64,000 nt of DNA. Source: RBG-16-34-14 sp963727535 (GTDB taxonomy: Bacteria > Bacteroidota > Ignavibacteria > Ignavibacteriales > Ignavibacteriaceae). The notes under the pieces were generated by a model. That model saw nothing but the letters and a program-made list of their open reading frames with translations, was not told where the DNA came from and made no database searches. Shown one piece after another: positions 17,750-26,727 of this stretch (its first letter is position 1; every line of letters begins with the position of its first letter). The position numbers were made by a program, and so were the translations under genes. The DNA lies in assembly GCA_963727535.1 (NCBI GenBank), contig CAVSGR010000001.1, positions 310,001 through 374,000 of the forward strand, in the 5' to 3' direction.

Positions 17750-18979
17750 ATGGCAGTAATTGTTCAGAAATATGGCGGAAGTTCTTTAGCCGATATTGAT
17801 AAGATAAAAAAAGTCGCTTCAATAATTGCTGAAGTCAAAAAATCAGGTTATGATGTTGCTGTTGTTGTTTCGGCTATGGGGAAAACTACTGATTCACTGA
17901 TTGCAACTGCAAAAAGCCTATCTTCCGATCCACCAACACGTGAAATCGATATGCTGCTAAGTACAGGAGAGAGAGTATCAATGTCTTTACTTTGCATTGC
18001 ATTAAATGATCTCGGTATAAAAGCAATTTCTTTAACTGGTTCCCAGGCGGGAATTATTACAAATGACCGCCATACTGATGCAAGAGTGATCGAAGTGCGA
18101 CCGTTCAGAGTGCAGGATGAGCTTGAGGATGGGAAAGTTGTTGTGATAGGAGGATTCCAGGGAGTAAGTTATAGAAGAGACATCACAACATTAGGAAGGG
18201 GAGGTTCAGATACTTCTGCTGTTGCATTAGCTGCTGCATTAAATGCAGAAAGATGTGAAATTTATTCCGACATTGACGGAGTCTATTCTGCTGACCCATC
18301 AATTTTGAAGTCTGCAAAACATTTACCAGAGATTTCTTATCAGCAGATGCAGGAAATGAGTATTTCCGGCGCTAAAGTATTAAATGCACAAGCAGTTCAA
18401 TTTGCTAAAGAAGCAAAGATTGCCATTTATGCAAGAAGCACTTTCAATCCGGGTAAAGAAACTATTGTTCGTTTACTTAAAGCCGAAGTACCAACCGGTG
18501 TTATAGCAGTTGTTCATGAATCTGGTATTGTAAAAGTATCCTTAGCTCTTGACGATGACAATACTCTGGAACATTTATTACTTTATTTAGATCTGCATCA
18601 AATACAAATCAGAGAATTAAGTTATAATGTAAATGAATCAGAAGAGCCAGGAATAAAAATATCTTTTGTTATATCCGTTAAAAATATTATTGGCTGGGAC
18701 AAACGAAAAGAAGAATTATTAAAAAAATTCGGTAACAGTATTAATTTTATCGATGACCTTGGGGCAGTATCTTTAATTGGGGAAGGATTAAACAAAGATA
18801 ATTCGATACTCAACGAAACGATCAAATTAATCTTAGCTAATAAAATTACTCCTTACGGAATTACTACAACTACTTTCAGACTCTCAATTCTGATCGAAGC
18901 TAAATTTGTTGAACAATGCTTAAAAGTCTGTCACAAAAAATGGATTGAAGAGGCAGTTGCAATTCCCTCAAACGTTTAA
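17750..18979 (+). CDS. lysC: Aspartate kinase
   Basis: Phosphorylates aspartate, the entry step to lysine, threonine and methionine. KYGGSSLAD is at the N-terminus, STGERVSMSL and TLGRGGSDTSA form the kinase site, and DIDGVYSADP marks the aspartokinase fold. Two ACT domains fill about residues 260-400. The 409-residue length indicates a monofunctional enzyme, not a fusion with homoserine dehydrogenase. Last gene of the lysine operon, so feedback through the ACT domains (probably lysine) is expected but not provable here. Confidence 0.96.
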   Translation: MAVIVQKYGGSSLADIDKIKKVASIIAEVKKSGYDVAVVVSAMGKTTDSLIATAKSLSSDPPTREIDMLLSTGERVSMSLLCIALNDLGIKAISLTGSQAGIITNDRHTDARVIEVRPFRVQDELEDGKVVVIGGFQGVSYRRDITTLGRGGSDTSAVALAAALNAERCEIYSDIDGVYSADPSILKSAKHLPEISYQQMQEMSISGAKVLNAQAVQFAKEAKIAIYARSTFNPGKETIVRLLKAEVPTGVIAVVHESGIVKVSLALDDDNTLEHLLLYLDLHQIQIRELSYNVNESEEPGIKISFVISVKNIIGWDKRKEELLKKFGNSINFIDDLGAVSLIGEGLNKDNSILNETIKLILANKITPYGITTTTFRLSILIEAKFVEQCLKVCHKKWIEEAVAIPSNV

Positions 18980-19140
18980 AAGATACGAAAATAATTTGCA
19001 CACCAGTATCTCATAATGAATCCGACTCTCAAAAAAAGAAGAAAAACTCACTAAAAAAACAGCTATTCATTTAAGAAACTAAGAATTCTATCCGGCATAT
19101 TTATTGGGTTAATACAAGCGTGACTCCAATACCTGCCGCT

Positions 19141-19187
19141 TGTGGGGTTGTAGCGTGTTTTACACGGAGGGCGCTTCAACTCCACAC
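19141..19187. repeat. Imperfect inverted repeat with nested hairpin between convergent genes
   Basis: Fifteen-base arms (TGTGGGGTTGTAGCG and CGCTTCAACTCCACA, two mismatches) enclose a small CGTGT-TTT-ACACG hairpin. It lies between the convergent lysC and rqcH genes. It could terminate transcription both ways or belong to the hairpin-repeat family; there is no U tract. An ACAAGCG/CGCTTGT pair occurs just to its left. Confidence 0.6.
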
Positions 19188-19192
19188 GGTGG

Positions 19193-19682
19193 CTATAATT
19201 CCTGATCTGTAATGTACTCACATTTTTCATTTATCCCCGGCTCAACTATTAAAACTTCTTCTCTTAAAAGTGCGACTTTCCCCGGTTCCATCCCTTTCTT
19301 TTTTACAACATATTTTTTTTGTGTATATGAAACGGGAACCATACCTGCTGTTTTAGCCTTACTATGGAAAGCTGCAATCGAAGCTGTTAATTTTAGAATA
19401 TTTTTAGGGATGCTTTCTTTGGGATTTTCATTTCTCAAAACTACGTGAGAACCTGAAACCGATCTTGCGTGAAACCAATAATCATTTTGTTTAGCAAACT
19501 TTAAGGTAAGCAAGTCATTGGTCTTACTATCCTTACCTACAAAAACATGGTATTTCTTATCTACCAGGTAATGCCTGAATTTACTTTTTATATCATCATC
19601 TTTTTTCTTCTTAACTTCATCTTTTATTCTAAGTTCTTTCATTATAGAATTATAATCCTCAATTGTTTCTGCTTTTAATAAT
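19193..19682 (-). CDS. rqcH: RqcH/NEMF-family protein, C-terminal NFACT-R fragment
   Basis: Downstream part of the gene that starts at 20825. It holds the NFACT-R domain with the hallmark DYWFHARSVSGSHVVLR and the KTAGMVPVSYTQKKYVVKKKG segment. In frame upstream of its internal ATG it reads IQDKLLKAETIEDYNS, linking it to the N-terminal piece across one single-base shift near 19690. In this family NFACT-R helps bind RNA on stalled 50S subunits. Confidence 0.85.
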
Positions 19683-20825
19683 TTATCCTGTATCTATTTT
19701 TAATGAACCAAGTTTTTTCTTTGTCTCCTCTGCAAGATGTGTAGCTTTGAGTAAACTTTGTCTTTCATTCTTAGCCTTTTCAAAATATTTCTCAATGTTT
19801 TGTTTTGGCGAAAGCTTTGGTTCGAGTTTAATTATTACATTTTCGTTGTTACTATATAAGTTGGATAATTCAATCTTATCAAATCCTTTATGAATCTTAT
19901 CAATATTTAAAAGAAGCGTATTTGCAAGCTGGCTATATTCTTCTTCTTTTGAGCCTCTTTGAATTCTAGAATTAATATCATTCAATTTATTTGATGTTTT
20001 TTGTAATTCTCTGTCGAGATATTTTTCAATAATTTTTCTTTTACCTTCTATACCTTCGATAGAGAATTTCTTAATTAAGAAATATTCAAGCGCAGTCAAA
20101 ATATCGGGGAAAATTTCCTTTTTTGTGAAAGGGTAGTTTTTTAATGATTCAATACCAAGATTAATTTCACTGCTATCTTCATCAATAAAAACGGTTGGTC
20201 TATCTCTTTTTATATTTTCGATTACTTCTATCAGAATCCTAACGGAAATCTTATCAGAAATCTCTTTTCCTCTTAATTTTACTTCATTAATTATTTCTTT
20301 CCCGATGAAAGGATATTCTTTTCTTAAAACAGTTGAATCTATAAACGAATCTTTAATATCAATGTTTCTGAAATCTGTAATAAAATCGGATTCTAATATT
20401 TCTTTAGTAAAATCCTCCTTAAATTTTTCACTGCTTTTCTTAAAACTTTCCGTTTCATTATCCAAAGAGATGAGAAAAACATTTGTGTTTTTTCCCCTGA
20501 TAGTAAAATAGATCGATGCCCTATCACAAGAGAATTTTATAATGCGATCACTGTTTGAAATTTCCACTTTTTCCAATTTGACTGGAAAAATTGTTGAGAA
20601 AAAATCAATAAGATTTCTTTTGGGAACTGAGACTTTATTTTTTAGAATAATATACGGTAATTGTGGATTCACGGACAATTCAAGTGAAAGTTCTGTATCA
20701 TTTTTTTTTACAACTAATACAAGCTTATCTTTTTCAAAAGAAAACGCTCGCATTATACTAAAGCTTTCAAGGTTTTGATTTAACTCAATTGCCAATCTAT
20801 TTAGAATAAAATAATTTTTGAACAT
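19683..20825 (-). CDS. rqcH: Rqc2 homologue RqcH (ribosome quality control), N-terminal part
   Basis: RqcH binds obstructed 50S subunits and recruits tRNA-Ala to add C-terminal alanine tails. This 380-residue piece has the NFACT-N domain at its start (MFKNYFILNRLAIELNQ) and the central coiled coil. It ends artificially at KKLGSLKIDTG, where a single-base indel moves the frame into the NFACT-R fragment. Together they give about 540 residues, the normal family length. Divergently transcribed from the PASTA gene. Confidence 0.88.
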   Translation of the reverse strand: MFKNYFILNRLAIELNQNLESFSIMRAFSFEKDKLVLVVKKNDTELSLELSVNPQLPYIILKNKVSVPKRNLIDFFSTIFPVKLEKVEISNSDRIIKFSCDRASIYFTIRGKNTNVFLISLDNETESFKKSSEKFKEDFTKEILESDFITDFRNIDIKDSFIDSTVLRKEYPFIGKEIINEVKLRGKEISDKISVRILIEVIENIKRDRPTVFIDEDSSEINLGIESLKNYPFTKKEIFPDILTALEYFLIKKFSIEGIEGKRKIIEKYLDRELQKTSNKLNDINSRIQRGSKEEEYSQLANTLLLNIDKIHKGFDKIELSNLYSNNENVIIKLEPKLSPKQNIEKYFEKAKNERQSLLKATHLAEETKKKLGSLKIDTG

Positions 20826-20900
20826 ACCTGAATTATTAAATCAGTTTAAGGATGAGTAGATAAAATTGACCTTAATTTATAGTAGCAATGTAAATATGTT

Positions 20901-21698
20901 ATGTTGTTAAAGAAAGGGTCTTTTAATATATTTGATTTAATGAAAAATATCCTAAAAAAGCCATTCGTAAAAAAGTTTCTTCTTTATTTTTTTGCTTTTA
21001 TAGTCGTAGTTTTGCTCCTCAATAATGTGGTTTTTCCATGGTATGTAAGCTCACCTGAGATTACTGTTCCTGGTGTAAAAGGATTAAAGGAGACAGAAGC
21101 GATAAAGCTTCTGAAAGATCATGATCTCGAACCTGTGTTAGGAGATACGACTTATGATGCGAGATATGCAAAAGGTTCTGTTATTTTGCAGAAGCCCTCA
21201 GCTGGCGAAATAGTAAAAGAGGGAAGAAGAGTGTATCTTTTTATAAGCGGCGGAGAACCCGTAGTTTATGTACCTAACTTAAAAGGAAGATCAGTACGAG
21301 ATGCGAAACTGACTCTTGAAAGAATTGGTTTAAAATTGGGGCTCATACAGGAAATTCCTTCTTCAAATCCTAAGAACATGATTTTTGATCAGGAATTTGC
21401 CGAAGGTACAAAAGTAAAGAAGGGATCTTCAGTTGGAATTTATATTAGTGTTGGCGAAGGAAAAGGAGATATAACTGTCCCCGATCTTGTAGGCAGGTCA
21501 CTGGCTGAAGCAGAAAGCATACTTGCTGACAGTACACTAAAAGTTGGAAAAATAAATTATCAAAGATCATTTTCACTTTTACCAAATACAGTTCTCGACC
21601 AGTATCCAAGTAAAGGCAACAAAGTAAATCCGGGAGATGCAGTTGATCTTTTTGTTACTAAAGCTGCTGAACCGGGAGAAAAGGATGTTGTAGAATAA
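20901..21698 (+). CDS. PASTA-domain membrane protein
   Basis: A short cytoplasmic tail and one membrane helix (LLYFFAFIVVVLLLNNVVF) are followed by three PASTA domains (ITVPGVKGL, VYVPNLKGRS, ITVPDLVGRS), each about 65 residues. There is no kinase domain, unlike PknB, so it is a PASTA-only anchored protein, probably binding peptidoglycan or muropeptides in the periplasm. An alternative start is ATG 20940 (MKNILKK). Its stop overlaps the rpe start (A of TAATG), so the two genes are translationally coupled. Confidence 0.85.
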   Translation: MLLKKGSFNIFDLMKNILKKPFVKKFLLYFFAFIVVVLLLNNVVFPWYVSSPEITVPGVKGLKETEAIKLLKDHDLEPVLGDTTYDARYAKGSVILQKPSAGEIVKEGRRVYLFISGGEPVVYVPNLKGRSVRDAKLTLERIGLKLGLIQEIPSSNPKNMIFDQEFAEGTKVKKGSSVGIYISVGEGKGDITVPDLVGRSLAEAESILADSTLKVGKINYQRSFSLLPNTVLDQYPSKGNKVNPGDAVDLFVTKAAEPGEKDVVE

Positions 21699-22363
21699 TG
21701 CCAATTCTTGCTCCTTCAATCCTTGCTGCCGATTTTACCAACCTCTCCCAGCAAATCAGGCTTGTAGAAATGGGAGGCGCCGACCATATTCATTGCGATA
21801 TAATGGACGGACACTTTGTGCCAAATATTACTTTCGGTCCTCTTATAGTTGAAACATCAAAAAGGATAACAAAACTCCCTCTCGACGTTCATTTGATGAT
21901 TGAGAATCCGGATAAATATATTGAAGATTTTATTAAGGCAGGAGCTTCTTCAATCTTTGTTCATTTTGAAGCAGACATTCACCTGAACAACACTATGAAC
22001 ATGATTAAAAAACTAGGGGCTAAAGCAGGAGTAGTTATAAATCCGTCTACCCCGGTAAAGTTTTTAAGAGATATAGTTAAAGAAGTTGACCTCGTTTTAG
22101 TAATGAGTGTAAATCCCGGATTTGGGGGACAAACATTCATTGAAAACTCTTTAAGAAAAATTGAGGAAGCTGTTAGATTAAGAGAGGAAATGAACGCTGA
22201 TTTTTTGATTGAAGTCGATGGAGGAATTGATCTTAAGAATACTGAAGAAATTTTGAAAGCCGGCTGCGATGTTTTTATAATTGGTTCTTCTATTTTCAAA
22301 GCTGATGATATAACAGCTACAACCCTCGAGTTTAAGAATAAGATTAATAAAAAAATAAACTGA
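21698..22363 (+). CDS. rpe: Ribulose-phosphate 3-epimerase
   Basis: Interconverts ribulose-5-P and xylulose-5-P in the pentose phosphate pathway. The TIM barrel of 221 residues shows APSILAADF, DIMDGHFVPN, HLMIENP, VMSVNPGFGGQ and EVDGGI, i.e. the metal-binding His and Asp residues and the phosphate-binding end. Full length and normal. It sits in a same-strand run with the PASTA gene and folP. Confidence 0.97.
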   Translation: MPILAPSILAADFTNLSQQIRLVEMGGADHIHCDIMDGHFVPNITFGPLIVETSKRITKLPLDVHLMIENPDKYIEDFIKAGASSIFVHFEADIHLNNTMNMIKKLGAKAGVVINPSTPVKFLRDIVKEVDLVLVMSVNPGFGGQTFIENSLRKIEEAVRLREEMNADFLIEVDGGIDLKNTEEILKAGCDVFIIGSSIFKADDITATTLEFKNKINKKIN

Positions 22364-22377
22364 TCTGAAAAAACTTC

Positions 22378-23244
22378 TTGATTCTATCTGATATTGCCTT
22401 ACAAAAGCAAGTTGAAATGAATTTAAAATCTTCCGGAAAAGAATTTGAGCCTCCTTTGATTATGGGAATCTTAAATGTTACACCTGATTCCTTTTCTGAC
22501 GGCGGTAATTATTTTTCAAAAGAAAAAGCGTTAAAGCATGCCCTGGAAATGTTTGAACAAGGTGCCGATATTGTTGATGTTGGAGGAGAATCAACAAGAC
22601 CTGGATCTGAGCCAGTATCTTTACAAGAAGAAATAAGAAGAGTAATCCCGGTTATTAATGAAATACTTTTGCAAAAACCCGGTTCATTTCTTTCAGTCGA
22701 TACAACTAAAAGCGCTGTCGCCCTGGAAGCTTGCAAAGCCGGTGTTAAAATAATAAATGATATCAGCGGTTTAACATTTGATCCTGAAATAATGCATGTT
22801 GCAAAAGAGTTCTCCGCATCACTGGTTATTATGCACATTAAGGGAACTCCGCGAAATATGCAGGTAAATCCTTATTACAACAACGTAATTTCTGAGATTT
22901 ACATATTTCTTGAAGAACAAATTCAAAAAGCTAAAGATGCCGGGGTTGAAGATATTATAGTTGACCCGGGAATTGGTTTTGGAAAAAGAGTAGAAGATAA
23001 TTTTGAAATTTTGAAAAATTTATCGGAATTTAATAGACTTAGTTACCCGGTTCTTGTAGGATTATCGAGAAAATCATTTTTGGGAAAAGTTTTGGACCTT
23101 GATATAAGCGAAAGAGATACGGCAACTTCGATAGCCGAGACAATTGCAATTATAAACGGTGCTTCTATAATAAGAACACACAATGTTACTAATGCAGTTA
23201 ATGCACGAAAACTTTTAAATTATAGTTATCAAGTAAATGTTTGA
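22378..23244 (+). CDS. folP: Dihydropteroate synthase
   Basis: Joins p-aminobenzoate to dihydropterin pyrophosphate in folate synthesis. Signature motifs GILNVTPDSFSDGG (about residue 30), DVGGESTRPGSEPV and DPGIGFGKRVEDN are present, plus the closing IIRTHNV. The frame begins at TTG 22378; ATG 22414 is a possible alternative that would still keep all motifs. It overlaps cdaA by eight bases, an arrangement widespread in Bacteroidota relatives. Confidence 0.96.
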   Translation: MILSDIALQKQVEMNLKSSGKEFEPPLIMGILNVTPDSFSDGGNYFSKEKALKHALEMFEQGADIVDVGGESTRPGSEPVSLQEEIRRVIPVINEILLQKPGSFLSVDTTKSAVALEACKAGVKIINDISGLTFDPEIMHVAKEFSASLVIMHIKGTPRNMQVNPYYNNVISEIYIFLEEQIQKAKDAGVEDIIVDPGIGFGKRVEDNFEILKNLSEFNRLSYPVLVGLSRKSFLGKVLDLDISERDTATSIAETIAIINGASIIRTHNVTNAVNARKLLNYSYQVNV

Positions 23245-24058
23245 TCTTTTTAAAATAGGATTTATCACAGTCACGTTTGTCGATTTAATTGATATCGGCA
23301 TAGTGACTTTTATCGTTTATAAACTTTATACTTTGCTGAAAGGCACAATAGCAGCCCAGATCTTTATGGGTTTAGTCATCGTGCTCGTTCTTTCATTTGT
23401 TTCGCGCGCAATAAACCTTAAGGCTTTAAGCTGGATGCTTAAGTTGATAACTGATATTTGGGTAATTGCATTTCTTATTCTCTTCCAACCCGAAATAAGA
23501 AGACTTCTTGTGATTGTTGCAAAAAATCCTTTCCTGAATATATTTGTTAAACAGGATTCGCCGGAAGCTGCATCAATCATTACAGATGCTGCATTTGAAC
23601 TTTCACAACATCAGCATGGTGCGTTAATTATTGTTATTAGATCGACGGGAATAAGAGGCTACGCTGAAACAGGCGAAATAATAAATGCAAGGCTGACAAA
23701 GTCTCTTTTAACATCAATATTTTTCCCTCGATCACCGCTTCATGACGGAGCGGTTATAGTGAAGAATAATACAATAGAAGCAGCACGTTGTACCTTACCT
23801 TTATCAACTTTAATTACTGAAGATCACGAAGCATTAGGAATGCGTCACAGAGCAGGTCTTGGAATTTCTGAACAGGCAGATGTAATAAGTGTGATTGTTT
23901 CGGAAGAAACCGGAGCTATTTCTGTTGCAGAAGATGGAAAACTCACTAAAGGACTTTCAAAAGACGCCCTTAGGGAAAGACTTGTGAAGGCATCATTTAG
24001 ACCGCAACCAGTTAAAGGGTGGAAAGGCACAATTGAACAATACCTTAAACAGAAATGA
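23237..24058 (+). CDS. cdaA: Diadenylate cyclase (c-di-AMP synthase)
   Basis: Makes cyclic di-AMP from two ATP. Three N-terminal membrane segments (up to about residue 85) precede the DAC domain with DGA (170-172) and RHR (203-205), both intact. The 273-residue length is normal for the membrane-bound CdaA class. folP upstream is a conserved neighbour. The usual regulator CdaR and the glmM gene of Firmicutes are not here. The last 26 bases overlap the glycosyltransferase start. Confidence 0.95.
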   Translation: MFDLFKIGFITVTFVDLIDIGIVTFIVYKLYTLLKGTIAAQIFMGLVIVLVLSFVSRAINLKALSWMLKLITDIWVIAFLILFQPEIRRLLVIVAKNPFLNIFVKQDSPEAASIITDAAFELSQHQHGALIIVIRSTGIRGYAETGEIINARLTKSLLTSIFFPRSPLHDGAVIVKNNTIEAARCTLPLSTLITEDHEALGMRHRAGLGISEQADVISVIVSEETGAISVAEDGKLTKGLSKDALRERLVKASFRPQPVKGWKGTIEQYLKQK

Positions 24059-24701
24059 AACTTGTGCAATCATTCCTTTTCTTAATGAAGAAAAAACAAT
24101 TGAAGATATAGTTGAGAAAACTCTCGAATATGTCGATTGTATAATTGCAGTTGATGATGGTTCTGACGATAATTCCATTTCTAAAATATCAAATAATGAA
24201 AAAGTTTTTCTTATAAAGAATATAGTTAACAGGGGAAAAGGCTATTCTTTAAATGTTGGTTTTAGAAAAAGTATCGAGCTTAATTCTCATTTTACTATAA
24301 CTCTCGATGCAGATTTGCAACATCCTCCCGAATACATTCCTGAAATTTTAGAAAAGTTGAAAGAAAATGATGTTGTTATTGGGAACAGATTAAATGATTT
24401 TAAGAATATGCCGTTGCAAAGAATTTTAAGTAATAAATTAACCTCAGCTCTGCTGACTCTAAAAACAAAAAACAAAATTGTTGATAGCCAATGCGGTTTC
24501 AGGGGGTACAGGACTAAAATTTTAAATTCTATTATCCCTAAATTCTATGGGTTCGAAGCTGAAAGTGAAATAATTGTTAAGGCTGCAAGAAATAATTATA
24601 AAATTGATTTTGTCTCCATTCCTACTATTTATGGAGATGAAAAAAGTAAGATGAAAGCTGCACAAGCTATCACGGGATTTATTAAGGTACTTTTTGTTTA
24701 A
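24033..24701 (+). CDS. Family 2 glycosyltransferase
   Basis: GT-A fold enzyme resembling polyprenyl-phosphate mannosyl/glucosyl transferases. AIIPFLNEEKTIEDIVEK opens the nucleotide-binding part, the first Asp motif is AVDDGSDDNS, and DADLQHPPE is the DxD-equivalent. CGFRGYRTKIL and GFEAESEIIVKA complete the fold. No C-terminal membrane helices, so it is probably peripheral. Acceptor unknown. Starts inside the end of cdaA, so it is translationally coupled. Confidence 0.88.
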   Translation: MNNTLNRNETCAIIPFLNEEKTIEDIVEKTLEYVDCIIAVDDGSDDNSISKISNNEKVFLIKNIVNRGKGYSLNVGFRKSIELNSHFTITLDADLQHPPEYIPEILEKLKENDVVIGNRLNDFKNMPLQRILSNKLTSALLTLKTKNKIVDSQCGFRGYRTKILNSIIPKFYGFEAESEIIVKAARNNYKIDFVSIPTIYGDEKSKMKAAQAITGFIKVLFV

Positions 24702-24706
24702 AAACT

Positions 24707-25159
24707 ATGGCTAAAAAATGGGAAATAGAAGAATTAGATATTCACAAAAGTTTTTGCGATTCAGCTAAAGTTATACTTGCGCAAAGAGTCGATTATCTTC
24801 TTACCGAGATTGATAACTTTTTTAAAGACGAATCTGTTGAAAATCTACACAAAATAAGAATAGCTATAAGAAGAGTGAGATATAATATGGAGCTATTCAA
24901 AGTCTGTTTCGATAAAAAGAAATTTTTGATATTTTATAAACAAGTCGAATTTATTCAGGATATATCGGGAAATATTCGCGATCTCGATGTCCTGAATCAA
25001 AATATACTTGCGATTAAAAAAGAAAAAATCAGTGTAACAAAAGCATTATTAAAAAGAGTAGGGGAGAAGAAAGAGAATCTCAAAGAGAATTTCAAACTGG
25101 AACTAATGAAATTTATTCATAGTAAAGCGTTGAGCAATTTTCAAAAACTTCTCTCTTAG
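24707..25159 (+). CDS. Short CHAD-domain protein
   Basis: Contains the CHAD signature (NLHKIRIAIRRVRYNMELF), a helical domain with conserved His/Arg thought to bind polyphosphate. Only about 150 residues, roughly half of a typical two-repeat CHAD domain, with an unbroken frame. Its distance to the glycosyltransferase is five bases. A ppx/gppA gene lies 5 kb downstream, which makes a polyphosphate link possible but unproven. Confidence 0.8.
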   Translation: MAKKWEIEELDIHKSFCDSAKVILAQRVDYLLTEIDNFFKDESVENLHKIRIAIRRVRYNMELFKVCFDKKKFLIFYKQVEFIQDISGNIRDLDVLNQNILAIKKEKISVTKALLKRVGEKKENLKENFKLELMKFIHSKALSNFQKLLS

Positions 25160-25184
25160 CTTTAAGGAAGGAGTAACATATATC

Positions 25185-25862
25185 ATGAAACTAAGATATT
25201 TTGGACATTCCGCTTTCCAGGTAAAGACAGATGATAATAAGATCATTTTAATTGACCCATTCCTCGATGGCAATTCCTTATCTCCTGTGAAGTCTAAAGA
25301 TGTAAAAGCGGATTATATAATTCTTTCACATGGTCACAGTGATCATTTAGGTGACTCATTTAAAATTGCAGATAAATCAAAAACTCTTTTTATCTGTGTT
25401 AATGAACTGGCAAATTATTGTAAAGACAAAGGATTCCAGGCTCATAATATGCACATTGGTGGAGGACATAATTTTGATTTCGGCAGAGTAAAATTCACCA
25501 TAGCCCATCACGGATCAATGACTCCGGATAAAACTTATGCCGGAGAACCGGCAGGAATAATTCTTAGCATTGGAGGAAAAATTATTTATCATGCAGGAGA
25601 TACAGCTTTATTTTATGACATGAAACTCATTGGTGATATGAATAAAATTGATTATGCACTTTTGCCAATAGGAGATAATTTTACTATGGGAATTACTGAC
25701 GCAGTAAAGGCTGTAGAATTTCTTCATCCGAATATTGCGATACCGATGCATTATAATACTTTTCCTGTAATAAAAACCGATCCATACGAATTTAAAGTGA
25801 AAGTTGAAAAAGCGGGGTTAAAATGTAAAGTAATGGATTATGGAGAGGAAATAACTCTTTAA
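25185..25862 (+). CDS. UPF0173 family metal-dependent hydrolase
   Basis: Metallo-beta-lactamase fold, UlaG-like. The metal motif is SHGHSDHLGD (HxHxDH), followed by IAHHGS, HAGDTALFYDMK and the closing PMHYNTFPVI. The 225-residue length is normal for the family. The start ATG is preceded by GAAGGAG. The physiological substrate of UPF0173 proteins is not established. Confidence 0.93.
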   Translation: MKLRYFGHSAFQVKTDDNKIILIDPFLDGNSLSPVKSKDVKADYIILSHGHSDHLGDSFKIADKSKTLFICVNELANYCKDKGFQAHNMHIGGGHNFDFGRVKFTIAHHGSMTPDKTYAGEPAGIILSIGGKIIYHAGDTALFYDMKLIGDMNKIDYALLPIGDNFTMGITDAVKAVEFLHPNIAIPMHYNTFPVIKTDPYEFKVKVEKAGLKCKVMDYGEEITL

Positions 25863-25948
25863 ATTTTATTTGGATAAATCTTTTCAACAAAGTTTTTCTA
25901 ATGTATCTTTACAGAAAAGATATATTTCCGTACAGCACCGAGGGCTAA

Positions 25949-26725
25949 TTGGCTAAAATTATATCGATAGCAAACCAGAAAGGGGGAGTAGGTAAAACTA
26001 CGACTTCAATAAACGTTTCCTCGCTTCTTGCTGCTGCTGAAAAAAGGACACTTCTCATCGATATTGATCCTCAGGCTAATTCATCTTCTGGCATAGGTGT
26101 AAACAATCACAATCCATCAGTTTATGAGGTTCTTATAGGGGCAAAAAAAATAAACGAAGTAATAATCAACACTTATATGCCTTTTATGGATTTATTGCCA
26201 TCGAATATTAACCTGGTTGGTGCTGAGATAGAAATGGTGGAATTCACGAACAGGGAAGCTTTGTTGAAAAATGCTCTCGCAGAAGCTGAACAAAATTATG
26301 ACTTCATCATTATTGATTGCCCTCCATCTTTAGGTTTATTAACTTTGAATGCTTTGACAGCTTCTAATTCTGTTCTTATTCCGGTTCAGTGTGAATATTT
26401 CGCCTTGGAAGGGCTTGGACAATTACTGAATACAATCAATATTGTAAAACAACATTTTAATAAAGATTTGTCTATCGAAGGCGTTTTATTAACAATGTTT
26501 GATTCAAGGCTCCGGCTTTCACAACAGGTTGCAGATGAAGTACGAAAATATTTTGGAGATAAGGTTTTTAAAACTGAAATACACAGAAATGTTAGGATAT
26601 CTGAAGCCCCTAGTTATGGAAAACCGATTATTCTTTATGATGCAGTTTCTACAGGATCAAAAAATTATATGGCACTTGCTTCTGAATTGCTCGAACGAAA
26701 TGAAATAAAAATAAATTCAAACTAA
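25949..26725 (+). CDS. parA: Chromosome partitioning ATPase ParA (Soj)
   Basis: A deviant Walker A box (NQKGGVGKTTTSINVSS) begins near residue 8. IDIDPQANSSSG and DFIIIDCPPSLGLLTLNAL are the other ATPase motifs, and the protein ends in a ParA C-terminal helix. 258 residues, the chromosomal Soj size. TTG start behind GAGGG. Three bases before parB, the standard pairing; together they segregate chromosome origins. No parS-like site noticed nearby. Confidence 0.96.
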   Translation: MAKIISIANQKGGVGKTTTSINVSSLLAAAEKRTLLIDIDPQANSSSGIGVNNHNPSVYEVLIGAKKINEVIINTYMPFMDLLPSNINLVGAEIEMVEFTNREALLKNALAEAEQNYDFIIIDCPPSLGLLTLNALTASNSVLIPVQCEYFALEGLGQLLNTINIVKQHFNKDLSIEGVLLTMFDSRLRLSQQVADEVRKYFGDKVFKTEIHRNVRISEAPSYGKPIILYDAVSTGSKNYMALASELLERNEIKINSN

Positions 26726-26727
26726 TA

